Assembly: GCA_035634255.1 (NCBI GenBank)
Contig: DASQDI010000081.1
Location: 1-24,573, forward strand
Direction: 5' to 3'
Source: DATLMR01 sp035634255
GTDB lineage: Bacteria; Acidobacteriota; Blastocatellia; UBA7656
DNA: 24,573 nucleotides
Below the pieces are notes generated by a model, which saw only the letters and a list, made by a program, of their open reading frames with translations, was not told the origin of the DNA and made no database searches. Within the stretch, counting starts at the first letter, position 1; every line of letters starts with the position of its first letter. Shown here piece after piece: positions 13,782 through 23,589 of the stretch. The translations under genes and the position numbers were made by a program.

Positions 13782-15491
13782 TCAGCGCAACCCGACGTCC
13801 TTCAGAGAAGCCGCGTCGAGTCGGTAAACTCGCGTGGCGTCTGCCCCGTTGTAGGTGCTGGCCTGCACGGGGGTGAGCCGCCCGTCGAGCAGCCTGAAGT
13901 CTTCCAGGTTTTCGAAGTACGTGCGCCCGCGTTGGAGCATAACGTAATCGGGCCTGTCTTCGAGCAGGTCGAAGTCGGGGTGCGAGATGATGAGAGAGCG
14001 GATGTCGGGCCGGTTGTACCGTTCGAGGTAATACTGCACGACTCCGGGGACCTCGCTCGCTATCGACGCGCCGGGCGGCGCGTGCTCGGCGACGTACTTG
14101 ATGCTCTCTCTCGCGCCCAGGTCGTAGAACTCGTCGTGCGGGAAGAAGAAGCCCGTTCGGCCGCCCCCCAGAGCATTCAGATAGAGGCTTGGGTAGGGCA
14201 GGCTGCGCACGGTCACGAACGCGGGCGCGATCACGACGAACGCGACCACCGCGGCGGCGGACGCCCTGCGCGCGAGGACTTCCCCCACGGACATCTTTCT
14301 CAATGCCTTGACCGTCAGGCCCCACAGTACCATGGCCCCGATCGCGGCCGTCATGTAAATCAGGGGCATCAGCGAAAGCGTATAGCGAAGGAACTTCGAG
14401 CCTACCAGGGTCATCGGCACGAACCAGCAGAACAGCATCATTCTGAGGAAGAGGTAACCGCGGGCGACCTGCTCGTCCCCGCGATGGCGGAATATCTCCA
14501 CGACCCCCACGAGGAAGGCCGCGAGCAGCGGCAGGGGGAGCTTGACCAGAAGGAACAAATAATAGAGGTACCACGGCGTGCCCGCGAGCATCGCCCCGGC
14601 GTCGTTCAGGTATAGCGTGTCCATGACGAGGTAGCCATGGTGCGTTATCAAATCTTCCGAGATGAACTTGCCGAGGTAGCGCCACGTCTGCGGCACCAGC
14701 ACCGCCGGGTTGAAGATCACGAAAGCGAGCATGATGGCGGCGAAGAATTTGAGCCACGACGCCCGCGAGAGCGGCCTGTTGTCCCGGCTGTCGTAGCCGA
14801 TCAGGTGGTAGAAGAGCGCGTTCTGCCCGAAGTAGTGGAGGAAATACTTCGACGCCATCATCATCCCGAAGGCCGCGCCCGCAAGGGAGTAGAGTTTCTC
14901 TTCGCCCCTGGAGTCGGACGCGGGCCGCACCTTCGCCAGGTGGTAAAGGTAGTAGCCCGTGAACATGAAGAAGACCAGCAGGGTGTCTTCCTTCACCACC
15001 CGGTTGATCCAGATGGCGTTGAGGCCGACCGCCCACAGCAGCGCCGCGATGAGCCCGACCCGGAACCTGAAGAGCGCGGTCGTAAACAGGAACAGGGGTA
15101 TGACCGTGAGCGCCCCGAAGAGCGCATTCGGGAGCCTGAGCGCCGACTCTTCGGCGATCTGCAGGCCGGGCCAGGTCCCGACCGAGTTGTTCCATGCCTG
15201 AGACGCGCGGATCGACCCATAGCAGAGCATCTTCATCAGCATCGGGTGGTCCGCGTTGGCCGTGAAATCGCCCTGGTCGTATGAGCGCACGGCGAATATC
15301 TTGTTAGTCTCGTCTTCGGCCAGCCCCGCCGAGTCCAGGCGGTACGCCCGCGTGCAGAAGGCGAGCGCCACTACGAAAAGGATGATGACGAACTTTTTGC
15401 GCCGGAGCCTGGCGGTTAAGCTCAACTGCCGCTCTTCGGTGGGCGACCCTGTGCGGGCATAGCTTACTTCTAAATCGTCTACTGTTCGCAT
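13782..15491 (-). CDS. Family-39 membrane glycosyltransferase (ArnT/PMT-like)
   Basis: This is a 569-residue membrane protein. A cytoplasmic N-terminus of about 32 residues leads to the first helix (KFVIILFVVALAFCTRAY) and then the first periplasmic loop with AEDE (Asp60, Glu61), the catalytic acidic pair of GT-C enzymes of family 39. About ten or more further hydrophobic helices follow to about residue 430, and the last 130 residues form a soluble periplasmic domain. Such enzymes move a sugar from a polyprenyl-phosphate donor to lipid or protein on the outer face of the membrane. The acceptor is unknown here. Only a weak ribosome binding site precedes the ATG. It is convergent with the anti-sigma gene, 43 bases away. 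Confidence 0.82.
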   Translation of the reverse strand: MRTVDDLEVSYARTGSPTEERQLSLTARLRRKKFVIILFVVALAFCTRAYRLDSAGLAEDETNKIFAVRSYDQGDFTANADHPMLMKMLCYGSIRASQAWNNSVGTWPGLQIAEESALRLPNALFGALTVIPLFLFTTALFRFRVGLIAALLWAVGLNAIWINRVVKEDTLLVFFMFTGYYLYHLAKVRPASDSRGEEKLYSLAGAAFGMMMASKYFLHYFGQNALFYHLIGYDSRDNRPLSRASWLKFFAAIMLAFVIFNPAVLVPQTWRYLGKFISEDLITHHGYLVMDTLYLNDAGAMLAGTPWYLYYLFLLVKLPLPLLAAFLVGVVEIFRHRGDEQVARGYLFLRMMLFCWFVPMTLVGSKFLRYTLSLMPLIYMTAAIGAMVLWGLTVKALRKMSVGEVLARRASAAAVVAFVVIAPAFVTVRSLPYPSLYLNALGGGRTGFFFPHDEFYDLGARESIKYVAEHAPPGASIASEVPGVVQYYLERYNRPDIRSLIISHPDFDLLEDRPDYVMLQRGRTYFENLEDFRLLDGRLTPVQASTYNGADATRVYRLDAASLKDVGLR

Positions 15492-15891
15492 CCGTTATGT
15501 CTCTTGAACCGCCTGGTGGTCTTGCACGGAGATATGAATTCCTGACGACGGACTTGAAAAAGCTGGCTCACAAGTGGCATCGGTCTCGATTAGCGCCGCC
15601 GCCTTATTCGGAATGTGCTGACGCAGTATCGTTCTTCCTCTAACACGCCGGCGAACCTCACCATTCTAGATAGGGAGGGCGGAAAACTCAAGGAATTGAG
15701 CGGCAAGGGCCGGGGGAAGGCTCAGGTAATTCTCCCGGAGACTTCGGCCGGGTCGCCGGGGTTTTTCAAAAGAAATTTTTACGGCCCATGAGTACAAGAG
15801 CACCCGGCCCGGATGCTCTTTGCAAGGTGGAGGTAGAGTTAACACGGCCCCGCGGAGAGACCGCCCGCCGATCCCTGAATCCCGGCCCTTT
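15492..15891. other. 400-base gap between ftsZ end and glycosyltransferase
   Basis: No credible open frame is seen on either strand. The right half holds a strong stem-loop (15796-15820) and a T/A-rich patch (GTTTTTCAAAAGAAATTTTT at 15761-15780) next to GC-rich inverted repeats. The left half should contain the promoter of the glycosyltransferase, but no hexamer pair stands out. Confidence 0.5.
15796..15820 (-). terminator. Stem-loop behind ftsZ, likely end of the dcw transcript
   Basis: On the minus strand AAGAGCATCC and GGGTGCTCTT form a 10-bp stem with loop GGGCC. One pair is a U-G wobble in minus-strand RNA but a C-A mismatch in plus-strand RNA, which favours function in the ftsZ direction. 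It lies about 70 bases behind the ftsZ stop. No T run follows, so the mode of termination is open. Confidence 0.45.
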
Positions 15892-17028
15892 CTAATCCGC
15901 CTTCTTTCGGATAAAGGCGGGGACGTTCAGGTCGTCCCGCCGCATCGGCTCCGTCTGGCCCGTGATGCGGCTGTCGGGCGGCGCGCCCTGAGTGGTCGTG
16001 AAAGTGCGCACGGGCTCGGCGGGGGCGGCCACCTTCTCGAACCCCGTGGCGATCACGGTGATCTTCATCTCGTCGGCCAGACGCTCGTCGAGCACCGCCC
16101 CGAAGATGATGTTCGCGTCCGGGTCCGCCGAGTCGTGGATGATCGACATCGCCTCGTTGACTTCAAACAGGGTCAGGTCCGTGCCCCCGGTCACGTTGAC
16201 GAGCAACCCCTTCGCGCCTTCGATGGACGCCTCTTCGAGGAGCGGGCTCGATATGGCCCGCTGCGTGGCCTCGAGCGCGCGGTTCTCGCCCGCGGCAGAC
16301 CCCGTCCCCATCAGGGCTATCCCCATGCCCGCCATGATCGTCTTCACGTCCGCGAAGTCGACGTTGATCAGGCCGGGTACGGTGATGATGTCGGAGATGC
16401 CCTGCACGGCCTGGCGCAGCACGTCGTCCGCGAGCTTGAACGATTCGAGGAACGGCGTGCCCTTCGAGACGGCGTTGAGCAATCTCTCGTTCGGGATCGT
16501 GATGACCGTGTCCACGCACTCGCGCAATTCGTTAAGGCCCTGCTCGGCCTGACGCTGCCGCCTGCGCCCTTCGAACCTGAACGGCTTGGTCACCACCGCG
16601 ACGGTCAGGGCCCCTAGCTCGGTCGCGAGGCTCGCGATTATGGGGGCCGAGCCCGTGCCCGTGCCGCCGCCCATGCCGGTCGTGATGAAGACCATGTCGG
16701 CGCCTTCGAGCACCTCGATTATCTTGTCGGTGTCTTCGAGGGCGGACTGGCGGCCGACCTCGGGGTCCCCGCCCGCGCCGAGCCCCCGTGTGAGCTTCTC
16801 GCCTATCTGAATCTTGATCGAGGCCTTAGAATTCTTGAGCGCCTGAAGATCGGTGTTAGCAACTAGAAACTGCACTCCCTCTATGCCAGCCTCGATCATG
16901 CGGTTGACGGCGTTGCCGCCGCCGCCGCCTATCCCGATCACTTTTATGTTCGCGCCGTTAACTGCTTTATCAAGGTCATCGAAGGTAATTATGCCCCCGC
17001 GGTTATCTTTACGTTCATCCGCTGCCAT
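15892..17028 (-). CDS. ftsZ: Cell division GTPase FtsZ
   Basis: This is a 378-residue tubulin homologue that polymerises into the Z ring. The tubulin signature GGGTGTG is at 120-126, an upstream IGIGGGGGNAVNRM at 31-44 is the first nucleotide loop, and the catalytic T7 loop has NVDFAD (Asn222, Asp224, Asp227). RFEGRRRQRQAEQG at 151-164 is typical. The C-terminal linker is short, roughly 40-50 residues, and ends in the conserved peptide DDLNVPAFIRKKAD (365-378) that binds FtsA. The ATG at 17028 is chosen because AGGAGGC lies eight bases before it. The frame extends 33 bases further without such support. It is the last gene of the cluster and has a long upstream gap with its own promoter candidate. 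Confidence 0.98.
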   Translation of the reverse strand: MAADERKDNRGGIITFDDLDKAVNGANIKVIGIGGGGGNAVNRMIEAGIEGVQFLVANTDLQALKNSKASIKIQIGEKLTRGLGAGGDPEVGRQSALEDTDKIIEVLEGADMVFITTGMGGGTGTGSAPIIASLATELGALTVAVVTKPFRFEGRRRQRQAEQGLNELRECVDTVITIPNERLLNAVSKGTPFLESFKLADDVLRQAVQGISDIITVPGLINVDFADVKTIMAGMGIALMGTGSAAGENRALEATQRAISSPLLEEASIEGAKGLLVNVTGGTDLTLFEVNEAMSIIHDSADPDANIIFGAVLDERLADEMKITVIATGFEKVAAPAEPVRTFTTTQGAPPDSRITGQTEPMRRDDLNVPAFIRKKAD

Positions 17029-17035
17029 TATGGGT

Positions 17036-17042
17036 GCCTCCT
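17036..17042 (-). promoter_or_regulatory. Ribosome binding site deciding the ftsZ start
   Basis: AGGAGGC on the minus strand (17042-17036) is eight bases before ATG 17028. Confidence 0.8.
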
Positions 17043-17287
17043 GCGCACATTGAATTAGCAACCGGGTAAGCGACCGCCCTCAGACACGCATCGCTCACAC
17101 GAAAAACTTCAACTTGATCTTCAACGTTTTCAAACACTGCCAGTGAAATCTTGCGAACGCACACATCCGCCCCTCCGGGCGCTGGAATTGTGCGTCCGCT
17201 GAAGTGGGGGTTCTCCTAACAGTGCCGTTGAGGCTGGCAGCCGGTTGCTACAATATGTGGTAGACCAAATTTCTGAAGACACACGGC

Positions 17288-17316
17288 ATAGTAGCATAGT
17301 CGCCTTGCCCCTACAA
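17288..17316 (-). promoter_or_regulatory. Candidate ftsZ promoter
   Basis: On the minus strand TTGTAG (17316-17311) is followed after 17 bases by TACTAT (17293-17288). The TGC just before TACTAT gives an extended minus 10. The minus 35 is weak (three of six) and the minus 10 four of six. It lies about 40 bases after the ftsA stop, outside coding sequence. Confidence 0.4.
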
Positions 17317-17356
17317 CTATTTTTTCCCCCGCTCCGAAACATTTTTTAACCGCCTT

Positions 17357-18592
17357 TCAGCCGAATAAGCGCCTGAAGAAACCCGCCGGTTTCGGCGCGC
17401 CATCCTTCAGCGAATGAATCTTCTTGAGGTTCATCTGCTTGTGAAAACCGTAGAGCATGGTCCCGACCACCGTCGCGTAAGCGGGGCTGTCGATCTCCCC
17501 CGTGAGCCCGCCCACGAAGTCCGGCATCCCGTGACGCGCGGGCAGGTCCATGATCTGCTCGGCCATCTCGACTATCCCATCCATCAGGGAGCCCCCGCCT
17601 ATGAGCACGACGCTCGAGAGTATCTGCCGCTCGAACCCGGCGCGCTGTATCTCGTCCGCGGCATGGCTGAATATCTCTTCCGCGCGTGGCTGAAGTATCT
17701 CGCAAAGGATCTGGCGGCTCAGCATGCGGGGCTGCCTCCCGCCCACCGAAGGCACCTCGACCATGTGCGTGCGCTCGTGGTCCGCCATGAGCGCCGCGAG
17801 CGCGCACCCCTCGTCGCGCTTGATCCGCTCCGCCTCCGGCACCGGCGTCCTCAGGCCGACCGCGATGTCGTTGGTGAAATGGTTCCCCCCTATCGGGAAG
17901 GTCGCCGTGTGTCGGATCGCGTCGCGGTAGACGACCGTGAGGTTCGTTATGTCCGCGCCGATGTCGATGACGGCCGCGCCGTACTCCTTCTCGTCGGGCG
18001 TCAGGGTCGATTCGACCCCCGCGACGTGGTTGACGACCGTGTCCACGACGACCATCCCGGCGCGGTTCGCCGAAGAGATGACGTTCTGGCGGGCGGTGAT
18101 GGGGGAGGTGACCACGTGCACGGCGGCTTCGAGGCGCATCCCCAAAAAACCGATGGGGTTGCCGATGCCGTCCTGCCCGTCCACCGTGAACTCCTGCGGG
18201 AGCACGTCTATGATCTCGCGGTCGGTCGGCACGCTGATGGAGCGGGCCTGCTCTATCACCCGGTATACGTCCTCCTCCGTGATGTCGCGGTTGCGGCGGC
18301 TGATGGCGATGACCCCGCGCGAGTTCATGCCGCGGACCTGCGCGCCGTTGAGTCCGACGAAGACGGAATCTATCGGGAGGCCCGACATCATCTCGGCCTC
18401 CTCGGTCGCGTGCCTGATGGCTTCGACCGTCGCTTCGATGTTGACGACCACGCCCTTGCGCACCCCGCGCGAGGGCGCGCGGCCGATGCCGATTATTTCG
18501 AGCTGGTCAGTTTCGGTTACTTCGCCCACCACCGCTCTGACCTCGGTGGTGCCTATGTCTACTGCTGCGATGTGCTTGTGTCCCTTTGGCAT
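17357..18592 (-). CDS. ftsA: Cell division protein FtsA
   Basis: This is a 411-residue actin-like protein that tethers FtsZ to the membrane and recruits later divisome proteins. The phosphate-1 motif DIGTTEV is at residues 12-18. The 1C-type subdomain follows (IDSVFVGLNGAQVRG onward), and the second phosphate/adenosine motif is VVLIGGGSLMDG near the C-terminal third. The end, KPAGFFRRLFG, is the amphipathic membrane-targeting helix. ATG 18592 is preferred because CGGAGG lies just upstream. An alternative ATG at 18610 overlaps the ftsQ TGA as ATGA and would add six residues. Either way the gene is translationally coupled to ftsQ. Confidence 0.97.
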   Translation of the reverse strand: MPKGHKHIAAVDIGTTEVRAVVGEVTETDQLEIIGIGRAPSRGVRKGVVVNIEATVEAIRHATEEAEMMSGLPIDSVFVGLNGAQVRGMNSRGVIAISRRNRDITEEDVYRVIEQARSISVPTDREIIDVLPQEFTVDGQDGIGNPIGFLGMRLEAAVHVVTSPITARQNVISSANRAGMVVVDTVVNHVAGVESTLTPDEKEYGAAVIDIGADITNLTVVYRDAIRHTATFPIGGNHFTNDIAVGLRTPVPEAERIKRDEGCALAALMADHERTHMVEVPSVGGRQPRMLSRQILCEILQPRAEEIFSHAADEIQRAGFERQILSSVVLIGGGSLMDGIVEMAEQIMDLPARHGMPDFVGGLTGEIDSPAYATVVGTMLYGFHKQMNLKKIHSLKDGAPKPAGFFRRLFG

Positions 18593-18598
18593 AATGTT

Positions 18599-18603
18599 CC
18601 TCC
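18599..18603 (-). promoter_or_regulatory. Ribosome binding site favouring the shorter ftsA start
   Basis: GGAGG (18603-18599 on the minus strand) lies six bases before ATG 18592 and would itself be inside the gene if ATG 18610 were used. Confidence 0.6.
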
Positions 18604-18606
18604 GGC

Positions 18607-19725
18607 TCATCTCTTTCTTGCGGGGGTCTGCTTCGGTCTGGTCTCTTTAACGGGACTCTTCTTCGAATCCCTTGCCTGTTCCTTCTTCGGGGTCCGCGGG
18701 GGCTCCTTCTTCGCCGCGGGCCTGGGGTCCGATTGGGAACGGGTTTCCTGCCGAACAGTCTTCTCCGTGCCGGGGGAGGAGAAGTTCAAAACGATGCGCT
18801 CGGGCCTTGAGGCATCCATGAAATTTATAAGGTCGGCGTTCGCGATCAGCCGCTCCGCGTCCTGTACGCGGTAGCTGGCGAGCGCCTCCGGGTCGGCGCG
18901 CCGGATTGCTTCGAGTATCTGGAGCGCCTTGTCGAACCGGTCGCGGAAGTCCTTACCTCCGACGACGACTGTTACGGGCGAGGCGGCGAGCCTGACGTTG
19001 ACGTTCCTGGGAAATGTGACGTCGACCTCGTCCACGAGGTTCCAGAGAGAAACCTCCCCTTCGCTCAGCTCCCGCTTTATCTGTTTGTAAAGCTCTATCC
19101 GCTCGCGGTCTTCGGCCGCCGCCGCGGAGGAGCGGGAGCCCTCGGAGAACCCTCTGGCTATCGGGGGGATTTCGGAACCCTCCCGCGACTTCGCCTCCGA
19201 GTCTGTGGGGCCGACGTTGGATATTTCTCCGAGCTCTACCGCGTCGTCGTCCAGCCAGACGAGCGCGCCTGACTCGCGCCGGACCAGCACGGACGGCTGC
19301 CGCTCAACCACATGGACGCTGATCGCGTCCGGCAGCATGCGGGCGACGGTCGCCTGCCGCACGCGCGGCAGCGCCTCCACTCTCTGCCTTATCAGCGCGA
19401 GGTCGGCGTCGAGCAGCTTCGTCTGCCCGATGGCGCGGCGGACGACCTGGTCGACTTCCGCGCGCAAAGCCGGGCTCGCATTGTTCACCTCGACTCGGGT
19501 GAGGTCGAACAGGGATGAACTCGCCAGGGCTTTATACCCGACGAAAAGGATGATGACGCCGGCCACGATCCCGGCGGGGCGGGCGAACCCCACGGCCATC
19601 CGTATGAACCTCTTTACGCCCGCGCCGCCCGAACGCCGAGGCGCGGCCTTGCCGACGCGCCGGGACTTCCTCGGCGTCACGACCTGAGCGCGCACCCTGG
19701 GCTCGCTCTTGTGAGCTGTTGCCAA
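18607..19725 (-). CDS. ftsQ: Cell division protein FtsQ (POTRA domain)
   Basis: This is a 372-residue bitopic divisome protein. A basic cytoplasmic tail of about 48 residues precedes one membrane helix (IVAGVIILFVGYKAL, about 53-67). A POTRA domain follows at about 72-142 (LTRVEVNNASPALRAEV..., LPRVRQATVARMLPDAISVHV), then the FtsQ/DivIB domain. Two features are unusual: a Ser/Glu-rich insertion at about 168-208 where relatives have a short loop, and a Lys/Arg/Pro-rich tail of about 45 residues (from TVRQETRSQ) at the C-terminus. FtsQ normally binds FtsB/FtsL through its C-terminal strand. The start is TTG with AGGAGGTG seven bases upstream. It lies between murC and ftsA, where FtsQ is expected. 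Confidence 0.9.
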   Translation of the reverse strand: MATAHKSEPRVRAQVVTPRKSRRVGKAAPRRSGGAGVKRFIRMAVGFARPAGIVAGVIILFVGYKALASSSLFDLTRVEVNNASPALRAEVDQVVRRAIGQTKLLDADLALIRQRVEALPRVRQATVARMLPDAISVHVVERQPSVLVRRESGALVWLDDDAVELGEISNVGPTDSEAKSREGSEIPPIARGFSEGSRSSAAAAEDRERIELYKQIKRELSEGEVSLWNLVDEVDVTFPRNVNVRLAASPVTVVVGGKDFRDRFDKALQILEAIRRADPEALASYRVQDAERLIANADLINFMDASRPERIVLNFSSPGTEKTVRQETRSQSDPRPAAKKEPPRTPKKEQARDSKKSPVKETRPKQTPARKR

Positions 19726-19730
19726 AATAC

Positions 19731-19738
19731 CACCTCCT
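19731..19738 (-). promoter_or_regulatory. Ribosome binding site for the TTG start of ftsQ
   Basis: AGGAGGTG on the minus strand (19738-19731) is close to the ideal anti-16S match. Its spacing points to TTG 19725, as no ATG or GTG lies at suitable distance. Confidence 0.75.
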
Positions 19739-19786
19739 GGCCCGGCCGGTCCGGGGGCTCTGGCGGGTGCCGGAGCGGCGGGCCGA

Positions 19787-21169
<1,383 letters not shown>

Positions 21170-21225
21170 ATGTGATAAAAGCTTCTTCCGTTACATGCGG
21201 ACCATCCGCGTATAAGATCCTCTCC

Positions 21226-22311
21226 TCATGCCACTGCGCCCTTGCGGGCCACCTTCATCGCCAGGTCGACCGCGCGCTCGGACGCGTCCGAGCGTCCCAG
21301 CTTTCGGCTGGCCTCTTCCATCCTGTCGATCTCCTCCGGGTGCTCGATCAACCTCGCGATCTCTCCCGACAGCCGCTCGGGGGTGAGCTCCCGCTCGACG
21401 ATCATCAGCCCGGCCCCGGCCTTCTGGAATGCCTCGGCGTTCTTCCTCTGGTGGTCGTCGGTCGCGAAGGGGAAGGGGACGAAGATCGCCGCCTTCCCGG
21501 CCGCAGCGACCTCGGCCGCCGTGGTCGCGCCAGCGCGGCAGATGAGCAGGTCGGCCCGCTCGAAGTGCCGGGCCATGTCCTGGATGAACGGCTTCACGTC
21601 AGCGTCCGCGAAGCCCGCGTCTTCGTACCCTCTCTTCACCGCCTCGAACTCCTTCTCCCCCGTCTGGTGCGTGATCGAGAGCCTGTCGCGGAAGCCCGCG
21701 AGCCGGGGCAGGGCCGCGACCATCGCGTTGTTGATCGCGCGCGCGCCCTGGCTGCCTCCGAATATCAGGACGGAGAGCTTGTCGCCGCGCGCCTTCTTCG
21801 CGAGCCCCGCGAAGTCCCCGCGGACCGGGTTCCCCGTGACCACCCCGCGCCCCCGGAAAAAGGCCAGCGCCTCGGAGAACGTGAGGGCCGCCGCGTCGAC
21901 GAACCGCGCGAGGACGCGGTTGGTGAAGCCGGGCATCGCGTTCGGCTCGACGACCATGGTCGGGATGCGCGAGAGCGCGGCCATCAGCAGCGTCGGCCCC
22001 GACGAGTAGCCGCCGACCCCGATCACCACGTCGGGCTTGAACCGCCTCAGGATCCGGAGCGCGCTCGCGAAGCTCAGGGGGAGCTGGGAGAACGACCTGA
22101 TCCTCTGAGCCATCGAGATGCCCTTGAGCGCGCCGACCTGAATCATCTCAAGGTCGAAGCCCTCGCGCGGGACGATCTTCGATTCGAGGCCGCGCGGCGT
22201 GCCGACGAACAGGATGGTGGTGTCCGGGTCGCGCCGCCTGAACTCGCGCGCGATGGCAACGCCGGGAAATATGTGTCCGCCTGTTCCGCCCGCCGATATG
22301 ATCACTCTCAA
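21226..22311 (-). CDS. murG: Lipid II synthase MurG, GlcNAc transferase
   Basis: This is a 361-residue peripheral membrane glycosyltransferase of family 28 that adds GlcNAc to lipid I, giving lipid II. The N-terminal glycine-rich loop GGTGGHIFPG is at 8-17, a second motif GVGGYSSGP follows at about residue 100, GGSQGARAIN lies at the domain junction, and CRAGATTAAEV with AIFVPFPFA binds UDP-GlcNAc. The start is a TTG with GAGG five bases upstream. The only other nearby candidate, GTG two codons later, would remove the first two residues. It lies 33 bases behind ftsW. Confidence 0.97.
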   Translation of the reverse strand: MRVIISAGGTGGHIFPGVAIAREFRRRDPDTTILFVGTPRGLESKIVPREGFDLEMIQVGALKGISMAQRIRSFSQLPLSFASALRILRRFKPDVVIGVGGYSSGPTLLMAALSRIPTMVVEPNAMPGFTNRVLARFVDAAALTFSEALAFFRGRGVVTGNPVRGDFAGLAKKARGDKLSVLIFGGSQGARAINNAMVAALPRLAGFRDRLSITHQTGEKEFEAVKRGYEDAGFADADVKPFIQDMARHFERADLLICRAGATTAAEVAAAGKAAIFVPFPFATDDHQRKNAEAFQKAGAGLMIVERELTPERLSGEIARLIEHPEEIDRMEEASRKLGRSDASERAVDLAMKVARKGAVA

Positions 22312-22344
22312 TTTCGCCTCACCCGAATTTCGGTTTGACCGCCT

Positions 22345-23526
22345 TCATTCCTTACTGTGCTTCGAGATGTTCAGGAGCATGCCCGCCGCGAAGAGGCTTA
22401 TCGCGAGCGACGAGCCCCCGTAGCTGATGAACGGCAGGGTGATGCCTTTCGTCGGCACGAGCGACAGGGTCACGCTCACGTTGAAGAGGGCCTGCGCCGT
22501 GATCATCACCGTGAGCCCCATCGCGAGCAACTGCCCGAACAGGTCGGGCGCGCACCTCGCCGCCTTGAAGCCTCTCCACGCGAGCAGCGCGAACAGCAGG
22601 ACGAGCGTGAACCCCCCGATCAGCCCCAGCTCTTCGCCTATCACCGCGAATATGAAATCCGTGTGAGGCGCGGGGAGGTAGAAGAGCTTCTGCCTGCTCT
22701 GCGCGAACCCCACCCCGCTCGACCCCCCGCTCCCGATGGCGATGATCGACTGGACCACCTGGAAGCTCGAAGTCGTCTGGTTCTTCCACGGGTCGAGGAA
22801 ATCGAGCAGCCTCTGCAGACGCCACGGCACGAACAGGAGCATGTAGGCCAGGGCGGGCAGGGCCGGGATCGCGAGGGTCGCGAGGTGCCGCATGCGCATG
22901 CCGGCGTGGAAGGCCATCACGAGGAAGACGAGGCTCAGGGTCAGGGCCGTGCCGAGGTCGGGCTGCAACGCGACGAGAGCGATCATCGCGCCCGCCACGC
23001 CCGCCGCGGGGAGGAAGGCGCGTTTGTAATCCTCGACCTCCGGGAGCCTCCTTTCCAGGAAGAAGCCCAGGAAGATTATCAGGGCCAGCTTCGCGACCTC
23101 CGAGGGCTGGAGCGAGAAGAAGCCCCCGTAGGTTATCCACCTGTTCGTGCCATTGATCTCCGGGAAGAAGAGCACCGCGACCAGCAGCGCGAGGGTGACG
23201 CCCCCGCTCGCCGCCACGACGAAGGGCCGCTTGTAATGCCTGTAATCGACCCGCATCGCCACCGCCATCGCGACCAGCCCGACGAGCCCCCACCGCGCCT
23301 GCCGCGCGAGGAAGTAGAACTGGCTCCCGTAATTCTTCTCCGCGAGAATCGCCGACGCGCTGTAGACCATGACGGCCCCGAACAGCGTGAGCCCCAGCAC
23401 TATCGCGAGCATGAACTTATCGACCGGAAGCTCGCGCCCGGACAGGCCGCGGTTGACCGGCCTGCGCCCCAGGCTCTCCGCCTCGCGCCTCCATCTCGGA
23501 CTCGATACCCTGTAGCTTGTCGCCAT
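22345..23526 (-). CDS. ftsW: Septal peptidoglycan polymerase FtsW (SEDS family)
   Basis: This is a 393-residue SEDS membrane protein with about ten helices. A cytoplasmic N-terminus of about 36 residues leads to DKFMLAIVLGLTLFGAVMVYSAS. Typical motifs are the WITYGGFFSLQPSEVAKLA segment, AHPD-like PHTDFIFAVIGEELGLIGG, and the C-terminal LVPTKGITLPFISYGGSSL. FtsW makes septal glycan strands from lipid II together with a class B PBP, which is not in this window. Position between murD and murG identifies it as FtsW rather than RodA. GGAG lies about ten bases before the ATG. Confidence 0.96.
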   Translation of the reverse strand: MATSYRVSSPRWRREAESLGRRPVNRGLSGRELPVDKFMLAIVLGLTLFGAVMVYSASAILAEKNYGSQFYFLARQARWGLVGLVAMAVAMRVDYRHYKRPFVVAASGGVTLALLVAVLFFPEINGTNRWITYGGFFSLQPSEVAKLALIIFLGFFLERRLPEVEDYKRAFLPAAGVAGAMIALVALQPDLGTALTLSLVFLVMAFHAGMRMRHLATLAIPALPALAYMLLFVPWRLQRLLDFLDPWKNQTTSSFQVVQSIIAIGSGGSSGVGFAQSRQKLFYLPAPHTDFIFAVIGEELGLIGGFTLVLLFALLAWRGFKAARCAPDLFGQLLAMGLTVMITAQALFNVSVTLSLVPTKGITLPFISYGGSSLAISLFAAGMLLNISKHSKE

Positions 23527-23589
23527 AACTTTTTTGCTCCGGGAAGCTCGGACGAAACGCCCGCGCCCCCGGCACTTCCCCCTTTACCC

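Larger units (their letters stand above)
17029..17356 (-). other. Long gap and leader between ftsA and ftsZ
   Basis: These 328 bases are unusually long for a dcw junction, as the other gaps here are about 30-60 bases. They hold a promoter candidate near 17288-17316 and would give an ftsZ leader of about 250 bases. Small self-complementary elements occur on the minus strand, for example GGCTGCCAGCC near 17235 and TGCGTTCGCA near 17155. A 70-codon minus-strand frame (17342-17130) lacks a ribosome binding site and looks like chance. Confidence 0.5.

Noticed and set aside
13747..15195. A 482-codon minus-strand frame inside the glycosyltransferase
   Set aside because: It overlaps the family-39 gene in another frame and reads as Arg/Gly/Pro-rich noise.
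17215..17235. TCCTAAC ... GTTGAGGC as a second attC-like site before ftsZ
   Set aside because: The cores are too close together and no paired arms lie between them.
17130..17342. A 70-codon frame in the ftsA-ftsZ gap
   Set aside because: No ribosome binding site and no recognisable motif, and it starts upstream of the promoter candidate.
17414..18874. A 486-codon plus-strand frame opposite ftsA and the end of ftsQ
   Set aside because: It is antisense to clearly identified genes. The translation is rich in Arg, His, Asp and Val as expected for the reverse of GC-rich coding sequence, with no domain recognised.
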